From positions 1-64,000 of the forward strand of contig VXRG01000027.1 of assembly GCA_009838625.1 (NCBI GenBank): DNA of 64,000 nt, in the 5' to 3' direction. Source of the DNA: Caldilineaceae bacterium SB0664_bin_27 (lineage in GTDB: Bacteria; Chloroflexota; Anaerolineae; Caldilineales; Caldilineaceae). The translations under genes and the position numbers were made by a program. This document shows, one piece after another, positions 44,583 to 53,739 of the stretch (positions are counted from its first letter, which is position 1; the number at the start of each line of letters is the position of its first letter). The notes below the pieces were generated by a model. It ran no database searches and had not been told where the DNA came from. It worked only from the letters and a program-made list of their open reading frames with translations.

Positions 44583-45583
44583 GGTGGCCTCGTCCGTTCC
44601 CCGTAGGATTGGATCCACTCGGAGGCATGGTCGATCTGGTCGAACGCTTCCACCGCTACGCCGTTGGAAACAAGACTGGTCGCCTCACTAACCCTGAATG
44701 GAACCCGAAGGCGATGTAGCACATTGCCCAGCATCAGTACGTCATCGCGAAACTTTTCATCGGGTCGCGCAAATGGAATCACATGATAAGCAACCATTGC
44801 AGTAACAGGGACGCGGCGCCTGAACCAGCGCTGTTGAAACACACCGCCAACACGAAACTTGATGGACTTTTCCTTCCAGTCGCGGCCCGTAGCAACTTGG
44901 GCTGCCAGCAAAAGAAATCCTGGCAGGCCATCCTTCTGCTCGCGCCAGGCAAAGATGTCTACCCCATCATCTTTGGGATCGGTGGGCGCCGAAGGATCGG
45001 GGTCAACAATTCCGTCCTTAAATGATTCCCATATTTCACGGAGTTTCGGCAAGAATCCTGTTTGGTCAGGCCGGGGAAAGCCAAAAGACCATGCAGGTCC
45101 ACCGACCTCCGCCGCAACGGCGGCGGTCGCCAAGTATTGAAAGTACCTGCGCAGGCGACTTACTTCCTCTTCGGTGGGATGTACGTCGCTGCCCACCAAT
45201 AGAGGAGACACCGAGTTCAAATTGGACAAAATCAGCGACACAAGATAAGCGGTATGACCTAGGTCCGTCTTTTCCCCGGTGAAGAAGATGACGTCTCCGT
45301 TGGCGTCGATGTCAAACGGATAAGATGTTGCCAGGACCTGTTTCCGAAATGCCATGCGGGCGACAGCGCTCGCTGCAACTTCCTCCCGATTCTTGACTTC
45401 GTCATCAACGTCACCGTATTCCGCTTCAGCTGCGAGTTCCAATGCATTGACAATGTCTTCGCTAAATGACTGACCCTCCTTGGAATAAAAGGCACTCAAC
45501 TCCAAAAAGTCGGCCGCAAGGTCAATATCGAGCGACGTGCCGACAGCAAATTCATCGGAAGGAAAATTGAGAACTGGATTCAC
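44579..45583 (-). CDS. Putative restriction nuclease of the ParB/nuclease/methylase operon
   Basis: 334 residues. The stretch DDGVDIFAWRE (Asp209) followed by LLLAAQVATGRDW (Gln229) has the spacing of a divergent PD-(D/E)XK core, in which Gln replaces Glu and ATG replaces the usual xK; I recognise this QVATG pattern in proteins annotated as restriction-associated. The N-terminal 190 residues are helical and unrecognised. The gene overlaps both neighbours by ATGA, so the three products are made together. Nuclease activity is inferred. Confidence 0.6.
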   Translation of the reverse strand: MNPVLNFPSDEFAVGTSLDIDLAADFLELSAFYSKEGQSFSEDIVNALELAAEAEYGDVDDEVKNREEVAASAVARMAFRKQVLATSYPFDIDANGDVIFFTGEKTDLGHTAYLVSLILSNLNSVSPLLVGSDVHPTEEEVSRLRRYFQYLATAAVAAEVGGPAWSFGFPRPDQTGFLPKLREIWESFKDGIVDPDPSAPTDPKDDGVDIFAWREQKDGLPGFLLLAAQVATGRDWKEKSIKFRVGGVFQQRWFRRRVPVTAMVAYHVIPFARPDEKFRDDVLMLGNVLHRLRVPFRVSEATSLVSNGVAVEAFDQIDHASEWIQSYGERTRPP

Positions 45584-46722
45584 TCTTTTTCGACCTCTAC
45601 ATCTTTCAGTTTTCTGACCATTCGAGCGAGCATTGCTTGAGCCGTTTCGGAAATATCCTCCGCGATTCCAATCAGAGCCTGATCCTGGCCGTCAAATCCA
45701 CGAAGGTTATTTGATGCCTCACGTACTTCCCTTCTTGCTCGTACCAATGATTCAAGAAACATTTGGTTCGCGGGGACTGTGCTCAAATGCGCTTCTGTAA
45801 GGGAACCCGAACCCTTCAGAATCAAGAGCGCCCCGGGGCTCTCAAGGACTTCTCCCAAAAGCCGGATGTCAGGGTTCTGAGAGTGTATTACCGGATCAAC
45901 ACCCTCTTCTTTTGATCCATACAGCCACCGTAACACCTTGCCTAAGCTTTCCAGCTTTTCTTGAGGGACAGGATCCGGTTCGGGATGGAACCGGGCCCAT
46001 GCCTCCTTCAGACCGAGAAAACGCATGTATGTCGAGCGGGACAAGGCCGTGTAAAGATGTGAGAAGTTGAATCGCGGACTTACCCGATCCGAGAGGTGAA
46101 AGATTCCGGCCCGTTCCGCCTGCTCAAGCACATAAATTGCATTTACCATCCGCTTTATGGTGTCGTGCCTGTCGCCAATTTGGGCTGCTATGACTTCAAG
46201 AGAGGTACCTCCCTTCTTGTACCAATCAGCAGCATATTTCGCCTTTGCGTAAGACTCCCATCTGGCGGCGCCATTAATGTGTTTGAATCCAATAAAGGCC
46301 CTGGCATCCTCACGGCTTTCTACTCGGTAAACCGAAACCTCCTGAAGCGTGCTGCGGAACTCCTCAGGCAAAGAAGGAATGGTGACTCTGAGACCCGTTT
46401 GTCGACGAATCTGCACTGGGAGGTCAGGTTCCTCGAAAAGGCGAATGGCTGCTAAACGGCGATTGCCTTCAAGGACGGTTAGGTTCTCCTCCTCTTTGAG
46501 GACGACAAGAGGTTCAATATCAAGGTAACCGTTCGCCGCTATCGATTGGAGCAATTCGCTCAAATCTTCAGAGCGATAGAGTCGCGCGATTATTTCCACT
46601 TCTTTTGGTTCCCCACCGCTGAGAAACAAGCGAGGATTCAGGGGGTCCAGTGCCAGCCACTGCACCGGGACCTTGGTGACTATCTTCAGCGGGATTGCTG
46701 TGAGTGGCCTGTCGTTGTCCAT
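45580..46722 (-). CDS. ParB-like nuclease/NTPase domain protein
   Basis: About 380 residues. The N-terminal ParB/Sulfiredoxin-like domain contains WLALDPLNPR, LSELLQSIAANGYLDIEPLV and the LEGNRRLAAIRLFE motif (about residues 84-97). A helical region with a helix-turn-helix-like stretch follows (SLEVIAAQIGDRHDTIKRMV). Related domains bind CTP or act as nucleases. First gene of the operon: GGAGGAG before ATG 46722 decides the start over 46791. In this company it may be the DNA sensor or an extra nuclease of a restriction system rather than a partition protein. Confidence 0.75.
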   Translation of the reverse strand: MDNDRPLTAIPLKIVTKVPVQWLALDPLNPRLFLSGGEPKEVEIIARLYRSEDLSELLQSIAANGYLDIEPLVVLKEEENLTVLEGNRRLAAIRLFEEPDLPVQIRRQTGLRVTIPSLPEEFRSTLQEVSVYRVESREDARAFIGFKHINGAARWESYAKAKYAADWYKKGGTSLEVIAAQIGDRHDTIKRMVNAIYVLEQAERAGIFHLSDRVSPRFNFSHLYTALSRSTYMRFLGLKEAWARFHPEPDPVPQEKLESLGKVLRWLYGSKEEGVDPVIHSQNPDIRLLGEVLESPGALLILKGSGSLTEAHLSTVPANQMFLESLVRARREVREASNNLRGFDGQDQALIGIAEDISETAQAMLARMVRKLKDVEVEKE

Positions 46723-47119
46723 TGTTGCTGCTCCTCCGTCTGGAAGCTCTGACCCCTGGGGACAAAACCTCCTGCCTGATGACGAACCCATGTCTGATTT
46801 GGGTCCAGTCTGGCGTTGCCCTCAAAAAGAGTGACTGAGATGGCGAGCACTGCACTCTCCGGGTGAACTGACGACCCGAATCCGGCTCGTGCAGTCTCGG
46901 TCAACGTGGTATACCTTAGAATAGACCACCTCAGACGTCACCTGCTTACCTCAGAATTGTGAAAAACGATAACATACCAAGGCTTTTCAGTCTATCATGT
47001 GCTTGGTTTCAAGTGCGGTCCTGTGTAGCTTAGCCCAAAGCAACATTTGGAGGCGAAAATCCGTGTCCCATCTTGCTCTTTCGACGCGCCCTTGTAGATC
47101 AAAAAGCAACTCACGTGAG
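46723..47119. other. Promoter region of the ParB/nuclease/methylase operon
   Basis: About 400 bases upstream of the operon, without a recognised gene. It merges into the R1 repeat. Confidence 0.35.
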
Positions 47120-47440
47120 GGACCTGGCCACCTGCCCTCGTGGAGCGGGGCATACCCGTTCGTCCCGCCCCGCACACTCTCCATCTGCGCCAAACACACC
47201 CGCAAAAACGACAAACTGTCGCATTTGCCAGCCTTTCGCCGGCCCTCACGCACAGAACGCCAGCCGCGCTGCGGCCCAAGGGCGGGCCCATACAACCGCC
47301 GTTCTAAGCGCCTTTTCTGGCATGGGGAGACCCCTAATCCCCACCCTTTCGTAGCGTTTGGCGTACCACCTGAACTTTTTGACAGAGGCAAAGCTGGCAA
47401 CTGGGGACGATGGTCAGAGAACCGTTGGCGATGGGTAGTT
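47120..47440 (+). repeat. R1 repeat (palindrome 47209-47221)
   Basis: The left flank (CCTGCCCTCGTGGAGCGGGG, CATACCCGTTCGTCCCGCCC) matches the DUF3102 codons for LRERGIPVRTAQ. The core is CGACAAACTGTCG. The tail is long and typical (CGCCTTTTCTGGCATGGGGA, CCTTTCGTAGCGTTTGGCGT). The TnpB gene starts 12 bases after it, so its left end may lie inside the repeat. Confidence 0.8.
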
Positions 47441-47451
47441 AAGGGCTACAG

Positions 47452-48630
47452 ATGACCACGACGATTGTCCGGGCGCATAAAATCAGACTTGTCCCAACAG
47501 GTCAGCAAGAACGGCATTTCGTGCAGGCTTGCGGTACGGCACGGTTTGCCTACAACTGGGGCTTGGCCGAGTGGAAGCGGCAGTACCAGGCGGGGATGAA
47601 GCCAAGCGCCAGGCAGTTGGACAAACGCTTGAACGCCGTTAAGCGGGAGCGTTACCCCTGGATGTATGCAGTATCCAAATGGGCAGCACAGATGGCGATT
47701 CAGAATCTTGGCATCGCGTTCAGGAACTTCTTTTCCCGGCGCGGGAAATATCCTCGCTTCAAAAAGAAAGGCAAAGCGGCTCTCTCATATGTGTGCGCCG
47801 TAGGCATACAGGAAATCAAAGTGAGAGACAAGCGCCTGTGGGTTCCGAAACTTGGCTGGGTCAGAATGCGCCAACGGTTGCGTTTCGAGGGCAAACCGTT
47901 GCGCGTCACGATCAGTAAGACCGCCGGTCAGTGGTACGCAGCAATCGCTGTTGAAATGCCATGGGTCGTTCCGGTCCGCGAGAACCAAGCGGACGGGGGG
48001 CTGGACGTTGGCATATCGCCACTCGCGGTCGAAAGTGACGGCACTCGCTGGGAAAATCCGAAAGCGCTGGATAAAGAACTGCGGAAATTGAGGCGATGGA
48101 GTCGCAGGTTATCGCGGCGCACGCAGGGGAGTCGAGGCCATCAGGAAGCGCAACGTCGGATTGCCGCAATCCATAAGCGAATTGCCGACATGCGGGCGGA
48201 TTGCCACCACAACCTGAGCAGGTCGGTCGTGGACAAGTACAGCCGTTTGGGTGTTGAAGACCTGAACGTATCGGGGCTGTTGAAAAACAGGCGTCTATCC
48301 CGGCATCTGGCTGATGCTGCGCTGGGTGACCTCCTGAGACAGGTTCGATATAAGGCTGAACAGTACGGGACGGAGATTGTGGAAGCGAATCGTTTCTTTC
48401 CTTCGTCAAAGACCTGTTCGGCTTGCGGACGAAAGAATGAGAGCCTGACACTATCCGACAAACGGTGGGTTTGCGAATGTGGTGTACAGCATGATCGAGA
48501 CAGGAACGCGGCCATCAATCTGAGAAATTATTGTAGGGCGGGGCACGCCCGAACGACGCCGATGGACAGTGAAGCGCTGGCCGCCAGAACTTTCGGCGGT
48601 GAAACTGCGCTGGGTGAAGTCGGAATTTGA
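47452..48630 (+). CDS. tnpB: TnpB, RNA-guided nuclease of an IS200/IS605-type element
   Basis: 392 residues, full length. The N-terminal helix-turn-helix/WED region (RAHKIRLVPTGQQERHFVQA) precedes a split RuvC nuclease: Asp near 185 in GGLDVGISPLAV, Glu near 268 in LGVEDLNVSGLL, and Asp near 350 in HDRDRNAAINL. A zinc ribbon lies between (CSACGRKNE, CECGVQ). By family knowledge TnpB uses an omega RNA from its own 3' end to cut DNA next to a short motif and so retain the element. There is no TnpA, so it cannot move alone. The 3' flank after 48630 (GGGGGCGTAAGCCC) is the expected location of the guide scaffold. Confidence 0.9.
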   Translation: MTTTIVRAHKIRLVPTGQQERHFVQACGTARFAYNWGLAEWKRQYQAGMKPSARQLDKRLNAVKRERYPWMYAVSKWAAQMAIQNLGIAFRNFFSRRGKYPRFKKKGKAALSYVCAVGIQEIKVRDKRLWVPKLGWVRMRQRLRFEGKPLRVTISKTAGQWYAAIAVEMPWVVPVRENQADGGLDVGISPLAVESDGTRWENPKALDKELRKLRRWSRRLSRRTQGSRGHQEAQRRIAAIHKRIADMRADCHHNLSRSVVDKYSRLGVEDLNVSGLLKNRRLSRHLADAALGDLLRQVRYKAEQYGTEIVEANRFFPSSKTCSACGRKNESLTLSDKRWVCECGVQHDRDRNAAINLRNYCRAGHARTTPMDSEALAARTFGGETALGEVGI

Positions 48631-48809
48631 AGAGGGGGCGTAAGCCCTTATCTACTTAATGCCAACACCCAAACGAGGCCCTGTCCCTACCACAATAGGC
48701 AGGGTACGATCCGTTTCCGTGCGCAAATTGCGCCTGATCGCAAAGCGGGCGGTCTGCCGCCATCATCGAAGGGCGGCGCAGCTGCGCAAAGAAAATCCGC
48801 TACGCCTTT

Positions 48810-48960
48810 CATGTTCTCCGCGCCCCTCCGCGCCCTCCGTGGACAAAAAGGTGTTCTTCACGTGACTTCGCGGATCAATTGCTTTTGTTTATCACAACAT
48901 TCAAGCGAGAAGATTCGCCTGACGAGCAAATTGATACAACTGTTATTCCTGAGATATGCG
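48810..48960 (+). repeat. R2 repeat
   Basis: CCGCGCCCCTCCGCGCCCTC, GTGGACAAAAAGGTGTTCTT, CACGTGACTTCGCGGATCAA, then CATTCAAGCGAGAAGATTCG and ATTGATACAACTGTTATTCC. A near-identical block at 53740-53890 likewise runs directly into an R1 core. Shorter relatives are at 49710-49770, 59250-59330 and 62135-62225. The stretch 48631-48809 shows nothing else apart from a possible omega RNA. Confidence 0.75.
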
Positions 48961-49145
48961 CCAAACACACCCGCAAAAACGACAAATTGTCGCATTTGCC
49001 AGCATTTCGGCGGCGCTTACCAAGAGGAAACCCGCCGCGAAGCGACCCGGGGACAGGCCCATACAACCGGCCGCACCAGGGCCGCTCTGAGCGCCTTTTC
49101 AGGCCTGAGGGTACCTTAACTACTCCTCCCTTCCATCTGGCCGCG
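48955..49145 (+). repeat. R1 repeat (palindrome 48980-48992)
   Basis: Core CGACAAATTGTCG followed by GCATTTGCCAGCATTTCGGC and the tail CCGCCGCGAAGCGACCCGGG, ACAGGCCCATACAACCGGCC. The left flank is replaced by the R2 block. Confidence 0.8.
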
Positions 49146-49227
49146 AAATCCGTTACAATCGCCTTGGCCCTGGCAAGACAGTCTCTGAAAGCAGCTTGGC
49201 AGAACCGCTGCAAAAGGACCTGCGCAA

Positions 49228-49566
49228 ATGAGCATTGCCACAATCGACAAGGCCACCATCCGCGCCGTAGCCCAACTGATCGCCCAGAAATTCGATCCCG
49301 AACAGATCATTCTCTTCGGTAGCCATGCTCGCGGCAACGCCGGCTCGCACAGCGACGTAGACCTGCTCGTCGTCCTCAAATCCCTGGACGACTGGCCAAA
49401 GCGCGGCAACCCCATTCGCCTGGCGATTGGCGAGAAATTCGTCTTGCCTGTTGACGTGATCGTTACCACGCCCGAACACCTTTCCGAGCAGCGCAAGAAT
49501 CCATATTCCTTCGTTCACACGGCCCTTGAATCGCAAGAAATCCTCTATGAGCGCTCAGCCTCCTGA
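49228..49566 (+). CDS. MntA-like minimal nucleotidyltransferase
   Basis: 112 residues, nucleotidyltransferase fold with the classical motif LFGSHARGNAGSHSDVDLLV (Gly-Ser and the catalytic Asp pair) and a third Asp in PVDVIVTTPEH. In HEPN/MNT modules this protein adenylylates and silences a HEPN ribonuclease toxin. Here no HEPN gene follows; an R1/R2 repeat zone begins at once. It is therefore an orphan antitoxin or acts on an unlinked partner. AAGGA lies about eight bases before the ATG. Confidence 0.85.
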   Translation: MSIATIDKATIRAVAQLIAQKFDPEQIILFGSHARGNAGSHSDVDLLVVLKSLDDWPKRGNPIRLAIGEKFVLPVDVIVTTPEHLSEQRKNPYSFVHTALESQEILYERSAS

Positions 49567-49709
49567 ACGCGACTCTTGACTGATCGACTTAGGGCTCCTT
49601 GACTCGAGTCTGAACAGCGGTTTGTCTTTGGCAAAACGCGGCTGATCGCAAAGCGGGCGGTCTGCCGCCATCCGCGAAACGACTGCCCAGCTGCGCACAG
49701 AAAACCCGA

Positions 49710-49880
49710 TACGCCCTTGGTGTTCTCTGTGACCCTCCGTGCCCTCCGTGGACAAAAAGGGGTTCTCTATGATGAGTCCCAATGGCTGGGCCCCGAAACG
49801 GGGAAAGTAAGCTGCATCCGGACGCAAAAACGACAAATTGTCGCATTTGCCAGCCTTTCGACGGCGCTTGACCTGCCCCG
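49710..49880 (+). repeat. R2 fragment, R4-like fragment and R1 core (palindrome 49831-49843)
   Basis: CCCTCCGTGGACAAAAAGGG (R2), then GTCCCAATGGCTGGGCCCCG (R4-like), then CGACAAATTGTCGCATTTGC (R1), three repeat types joined within 170 bases. The rest of 49567-49980 holds no gene. Confidence 0.65.
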
Positions 49881-49980
49881 AAAACTGGTCCGGGAATATG
49901 TTTGAACTGATCCGCAAAAAGGGGAAACGACCGATTCTGCGAGAAAAACGTGTCGGTCGTCGCTTTGTTGAGAGCGCTTT

Positions 49981-51126
49981 ATGACCCAGAGAAGATACCA
50001 GTATATTGCGTATAGACTGTTCTCAAATACCGCCTTTTTCGTGCCGATACTGGTTCTGCATATTGAAAGCAAAACTGGTAGTCCTACATTAGCTTTTGCG
50101 CTGATTGGAATCTATGGCGTATCCGTCTTTGCAACGGAAATCCCCACCGGCCTCATCGCCGACAGTTTTGGGCTGCGAAGTGCACTGGTTGTGGGGTCAC
50201 TCCTATCAGCCATTGCCGCGTGTCTTCTTGGAACAGCCACTTCATTTGGCGCCCTCGCTATTGGCCAGATCGCTTTAGCAACGGCGCTAAGCCTGCAGTC
50301 TGGAGCGGATTCGGCCTACCTGTTTGCGCTGTTTCCTGACAACAAACTCTATGAAAGTCTGGAGGGTTCGTCGACAAGCGCCAAGTACGTAGGACTGTTC
50401 ATAAGTAGCGTTGCGGGAAGCGTTTTATATGTCTTGGATCCCCGCCTTCCATTTGTGCTGTCGGCTCTGGCCTCTCTATTGGCGGTTGCCTGTTTAGTCA
50501 AGCTGCCTGTTGCGAACTCGCTTGAGAGAATTGACAAAGGTCACTTTAAAGTCACTTTCAGGCAAGCAACTGCGCAACTCCAAAGCAGCCATTCCTTGCT
50601 TCTACTGCTTTTCTTTGCTGCACTCTCTCTCGCTGCTCTCTCTTCGATCTATTGGAGTTACCAGTTCTATCTCGAATCAATTGGGGTCAGGCCAGAGCTT
50701 TTCGGAACGATATTCGCCATGGCTTTTCTCGCTTCGTCCGTCGGCGCTGCCGTTGCAAAAAAGGTGAATCAGACATTCGGTTACAGAAAGACATTCGCTG
50801 CTTTGGGAATTCTTATAGGTACGGTCGCTGTTTTGATGGGTTTCGTCAGATCAGGTTTCGGGGCGTTCTTTCCAATCATCACCCAATCTATATCCGGCTA
50901 CATGAGCCCAACATTACGAATTCTGATTCAACAAGAGAGCCAGCCACGCACTCGTGCAACATTACTGTCCCTCGAGTCCATGTTGCACCGGATCTTCATG
51001 TCCGGAACTGTTTTCGGAATGGGGTACCTGATCCGTGAGTACAACCTGTTCGCGATGATGATGGGGCTGGGGTTGGGATTTCTCCTTATATTGCCTGCAT
51101 TCGCACTGGTCGTTCTGAAGGAGTAG
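49981..51126 (+). CDS. MFS transporter
   Basis: 381 residues with 11-12 hydrophobic helices in the major facilitator layout. The loop after helix 2 (TGLIADSFGLRSALVVGSLL) has the conserved Gly-x-x-x-Asp-x-x-Gly-x-Arg pattern. It resembles the small drug/efflux MFS proteins; the substrate cannot be read. GC is clearly lower than in the flanks, suggesting transfer. It stands alone between repeat clusters; an R4 block starts at its stop codon. Confidence 0.82.
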   Translation: MTQRRYQYIAYRLFSNTAFFVPILVLHIESKTGSPTLAFALIGIYGVSVFATEIPTGLIADSFGLRSALVVGSLLSAIAACLLGTATSFGALAIGQIALATALSLQSGADSAYLFALFPDNKLYESLEGSSTSAKYVGLFISSVAGSVLYVLDPRLPFVLSALASLLAVACLVKLPVANSLERIDKGHFKVTFRQATAQLQSSHSLLLLLFFAALSLAALSSIYWSYQFYLESIGVRPELFGTIFAMAFLASSVGAAVAKKVNQTFGYRKTFAALGILIGTVAVLMGFVRSGFGAFFPIITQSISGYMSPTLRILIQQESQPRTRATLLSLESMLHRIFMSGTVFGMGYLIREYNLFAMMMGLGLGFLLILPAFALVVLKE

Positions 51127-51127
51127 C

Positions 51128-51530
51128 TTATGGTTGGCCCCAATGACTGGACCACGAAACACGAAGTGCACCCTCGCAAAGGCTTGACTGGCGGCTGACG
51201 CGCTGCTTCAGATCAAAGCCCAGCTCCTGTTAAGCAACCTGGCCGCCTGCCCTCGTGGAGCGTGGCATACCCGTTCGTACCGCCCCGCACACTTTCCATT
51301 TGCGACAAATACACCCGCAAAAACGACAAACTGTCGCATTTGCCAGCCTTTCCTCAGCGCTCACAAACTGAAAGCCCGCCGCGGAGCGACCCGGAGGCAG
51401 GATGCAATCGACCGCACCAGAGCCGTTCTAAGCGCTTTTTCCGGTATGAGGATACCCCTGACCCCACCCCTTCATAGCGTTTAGCGTACCCCCTGAAATT
51501 CTTGCCAGCGGCAAAGCTGAGCTGGAGACG
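51128..51530 (+). repeat. R4 block followed by R1 repeat (palindrome 51324-51336)
   Basis: After the R4 block, codons from ~51180 align with the DUF3102 gene: LAADALLQIKAQLL, then ALVERGIPVRTAPHTFHLRQ, then KRQTVAFASLS. The tail is full length (CGCTTTTTCCGGTATGAGGA, GCGTTTAGCGTACCCCCTGA). The core is CGACAAACTGTCG. Confidence 0.8.
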
Positions 51531-51589
51531 CTAGTGACGGAACCGCCTGAGTGCCTGGAGGACCTGATCAAAGGAGTAGACACCTTCCG

Positions 51590-51760
51590 TTCAGCGAATT
51601 GACCAAGGGGTTCTCGCCGGAGCGCCGGCATCGCATTGACGACACCAAACACGAGTTGTGCCGGGCCCGGACGCTGACCTAGCAGGAGCTGGTTCAGATG
51701 CTGAAGGTGAACCAACCCGCCTTCTCCAACCTGGAGTGGCGGACAGACATGTACATCTGA
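51590..51760 (+). pseudogene. XRE-family antitoxin relic
   Basis: One frame reads FSELTKGFSPERRHRIDDTK, HELCRARTLT, stop, QELVQMLKVNQPAFSNLEWR, TDMYI, stop. This is the pattern of small HigA-type helix-turn-helix regulators (ALTQQELAQ.LKVNQPAVSKLE.RTDMYI). The in-frame stop falls where a Gln codon (CAG) is expected. A few residues are also missing before LRRARTLT. No toxin gene is adjacent. Confidence 0.7.
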
Positions 51761-52044
51761 GGCGACTCTGGGAGGACGCAGCCGGTCGTCTACCACCTCC
51801 ACCCTTTCGCCGCCGATCGCGCGCGCGCCGCAGTTTTACCACCTGCACCAGCACCGCGCCAACGCCGGCGCGCGCGGCATGGACCAGGCAGGTTTCGCTG
51901 CAAGGAGGTAGTGGGGGCAGCCAGGCCCTGGACCATGGCCGCCGTGCCCGTGTCGCGCATCCACGGCGGTCGCGGTTCTTGCTTGGTTCCGCGCGGTCGC
52001 GCCGCGTTCCCACAATCCCAGCCGTCCATCCCCAACCACATCTA

Positions 52045-53298
52045 TCAGGGAGGCGCTCGCGACGCCGATTCTGCCCCAGAGCGTTTCCGCAAAACCGGCA
52101 ACCCAGACCCAACCCCTGGTATAGCGGCGAAAATGTCATAGACCCCCCCGGCCATCTCGACGACCGCGACGCGTCTGGCCGGCGCCCGGTTCGCCCGTGC
52201 AAGTCGCAGCCACCTCTCCATCTCGGGGTCGGTCGGCCGGTAGACCGGCGCAACGAAACCGCCGTCAGCCTCCCGAATAATCCTCTGGCCGACAATCCGC
52301 ACATATCCGCAGGCCTTCAGATGTTTGAAATCCCGCACTATAGTCTCTCGGCAACAGCCGAAATGATCGGCCAGCGTCCGGTGAAGGACCGATACGGTCA
52401 GCCTTCCGCTCTTCCCCGGTCTGGCAATGGCCGTCAGAATTTTATGCATTTCCACCTGGCGCGCATTCAGAAGCGGGTGCCCCCGATCGCGCTTCTCGCC
52501 GGTCCGCCGCCCGCGCCGCCGGCATCCCTTCCATCCATACCGCTTTGCCAGCCAGAACAGACTGCCGAGAGTGAGACCGCCCTCAGCGTCGAAACCCCGC
52601 CACTTTGCCGCGCATTCCCCATCCTTGTAGCGGTCCTGATCCGTCGCCGACCAGGCGCGCCACAGTTCCAACCCGTCCTCGACGCAGCCGTAAGCCTCGC
52701 CCCAGTGGAGGGCCATACCGACCGCCAGCCACTCTTCGTAACTGACCACCCTGCATGGAATGACCCGCAACGCGGCTCGCACCCGCGCAGTCTGGCCCCG
52801 CACGCCCCTCGTCCGCCGCCGGCGTTCCTCCGTCTTGTAACGGATCGGCCACTGCGAAACGTCAACCGGCTCGACCTGGTCGATCTGCTCAAGCGCCGCC
52901 AGCGCCGCCTCTTCATCCCACAGGACCGCATATCCCTTCGCACAGCGAATCTCCCCGCCTTCCCAATAGCGGTTCCCTACCGGCTGATCGCAGCGGTAAT
53001 ACAGGTGCAGCCCGCCCGATCGCGTCCGCGCCTCAAACAAGGGCGCGCCCAAATGGTCCCGCACAGCCTCGCGCCAGTACCAGACCGGCCGGCCCTTGCC
53101 CGTGTCAATATCCACCACCAGCAGGCCCGCCGCATAGGGAACGTGCCCGATCAGCTGCTCGGGATCAGCGCGCGCCGCCTCCACCTCTTCGGCAGACGCG
53201 CCGCAACGCAGCCAGCCTTTCGCCAGCGGCCGCTTATCCGCCGCGGACGCAACGACATAGTGCGGCCCGCGCTCAGCCGCCGCCGTCTCGCGGTCCAT
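52045..53298 (-). CDS. Primase-polymerase (prim-pol) replication protein
   Basis: 417 residues. The N-terminal prim-pol domain has the metal-binding LLVVDIDTG (Asp63, Asp65) and the TRSGGLHLYY motif (92-101, His98). A PriCT-like helical domain follows (VVSYEEWLAVGMALHWGEAY, then SLFWLAKRYGW), then a winged helix (TVSVLHRTLADHFGCCRETI, VRDFKHLKACGYVRI). Such proteins prime or start replication of plasmids and phages. It is on the same strand as the helicase and initiator-like genes at 55-58 kb, with the iteron array between, so all probably belong to one integrated replicon. Confidence 0.82.
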   Translation of the reverse strand: MDRETAAAERGPHYVVASAADKRPLAKGWLRCGASAEEVEAARADPEQLIGHVPYAAGLLVVDIDTGKGRPVWYWREAVRDHLGAPLFEARTRSGGLHLYYRCDQPVGNRYWEGGEIRCAKGYAVLWDEEAALAALEQIDQVEPVDVSQWPIRYKTEERRRRTRGVRGQTARVRAALRVIPCRVVSYEEWLAVGMALHWGEAYGCVEDGLELWRAWSATDQDRYKDGECAAKWRGFDAEGGLTLGSLFWLAKRYGWKGCRRRGRRTGEKRDRGHPLLNARQVEMHKILTAIARPGKSGRLTVSVLHRTLADHFGCCRETIVRDFKHLKACGYVRIVGQRIIREADGGFVAPVYRPTDPEMERWLRLARANRAPARRVAVVEMAGGVYDIFAAIPGVGSGLPVLRKRSGAESASRAPP

Positions 53299-53739
53299 CC
53301 CTGCCCCCGTACCAATAGGCCGCGGGGCAAGGAAAGCGCAAACAGTATAGGGATTGTGCCTTATGGAGATACACGGGGTTCCCGCCTATCATTTGCGCCG
53401 CTGGCCAAGCGGCATGAATCTGATAAGTCTCACTATACCATACCCTTGGAAACCACAAAAGCCGCCGATTGGCGGCTCCTGGGCGTCGCTTGGCCGGCGA
53501 CGGGGTCAGATTCACCATAAAGACAGGCGGGTGTCTTCATGGATTTATCACATTTGTTCCCTGTGACTAGGCTTGCCGCAGTATGCAGCAGGTGAAGCCA
53601 TTATAGCAAACGAAGGGGACTTTGTCAACAAGCTTCGCGCCAGATCTGAAAGGAACAGAAACCAAATCTGATTCTGTATCGCCCGAACCAGGGCGCCGGC
53701 GGCATGCAGCTAGGCAGGGGCAAACCTTGTGATCGCCCT
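53299..53739. other. Intergenic region
   Basis: About 440 bases upstream of the prim-pol gene with no recognised gene. It is more AT-rich near 53520-53680. Confidence 0.4.

Noticed and set aside
45580-46722. Chromosome partition protein ParB
   Set aside because: No parA or parS-like sites. The gene is translationally coupled to a nuclease-like and a methylase gene.
47000-47400. Minus-strand hypothetical proteins through R1 copies (containing AGKCDNLSFLRV)
   Set aside because: Similar peptides appear at every R1 copy because they are the antisense of the palindrome region. The plus-strand frame matches a real gene.
51658-53520. 620-codon open frame on the plus strand
   Set aside because: It is the antisense of the prim-pol gene, Pro/Arg-rich, and has no domain. 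The minus strand holds clear catalytic motifs.
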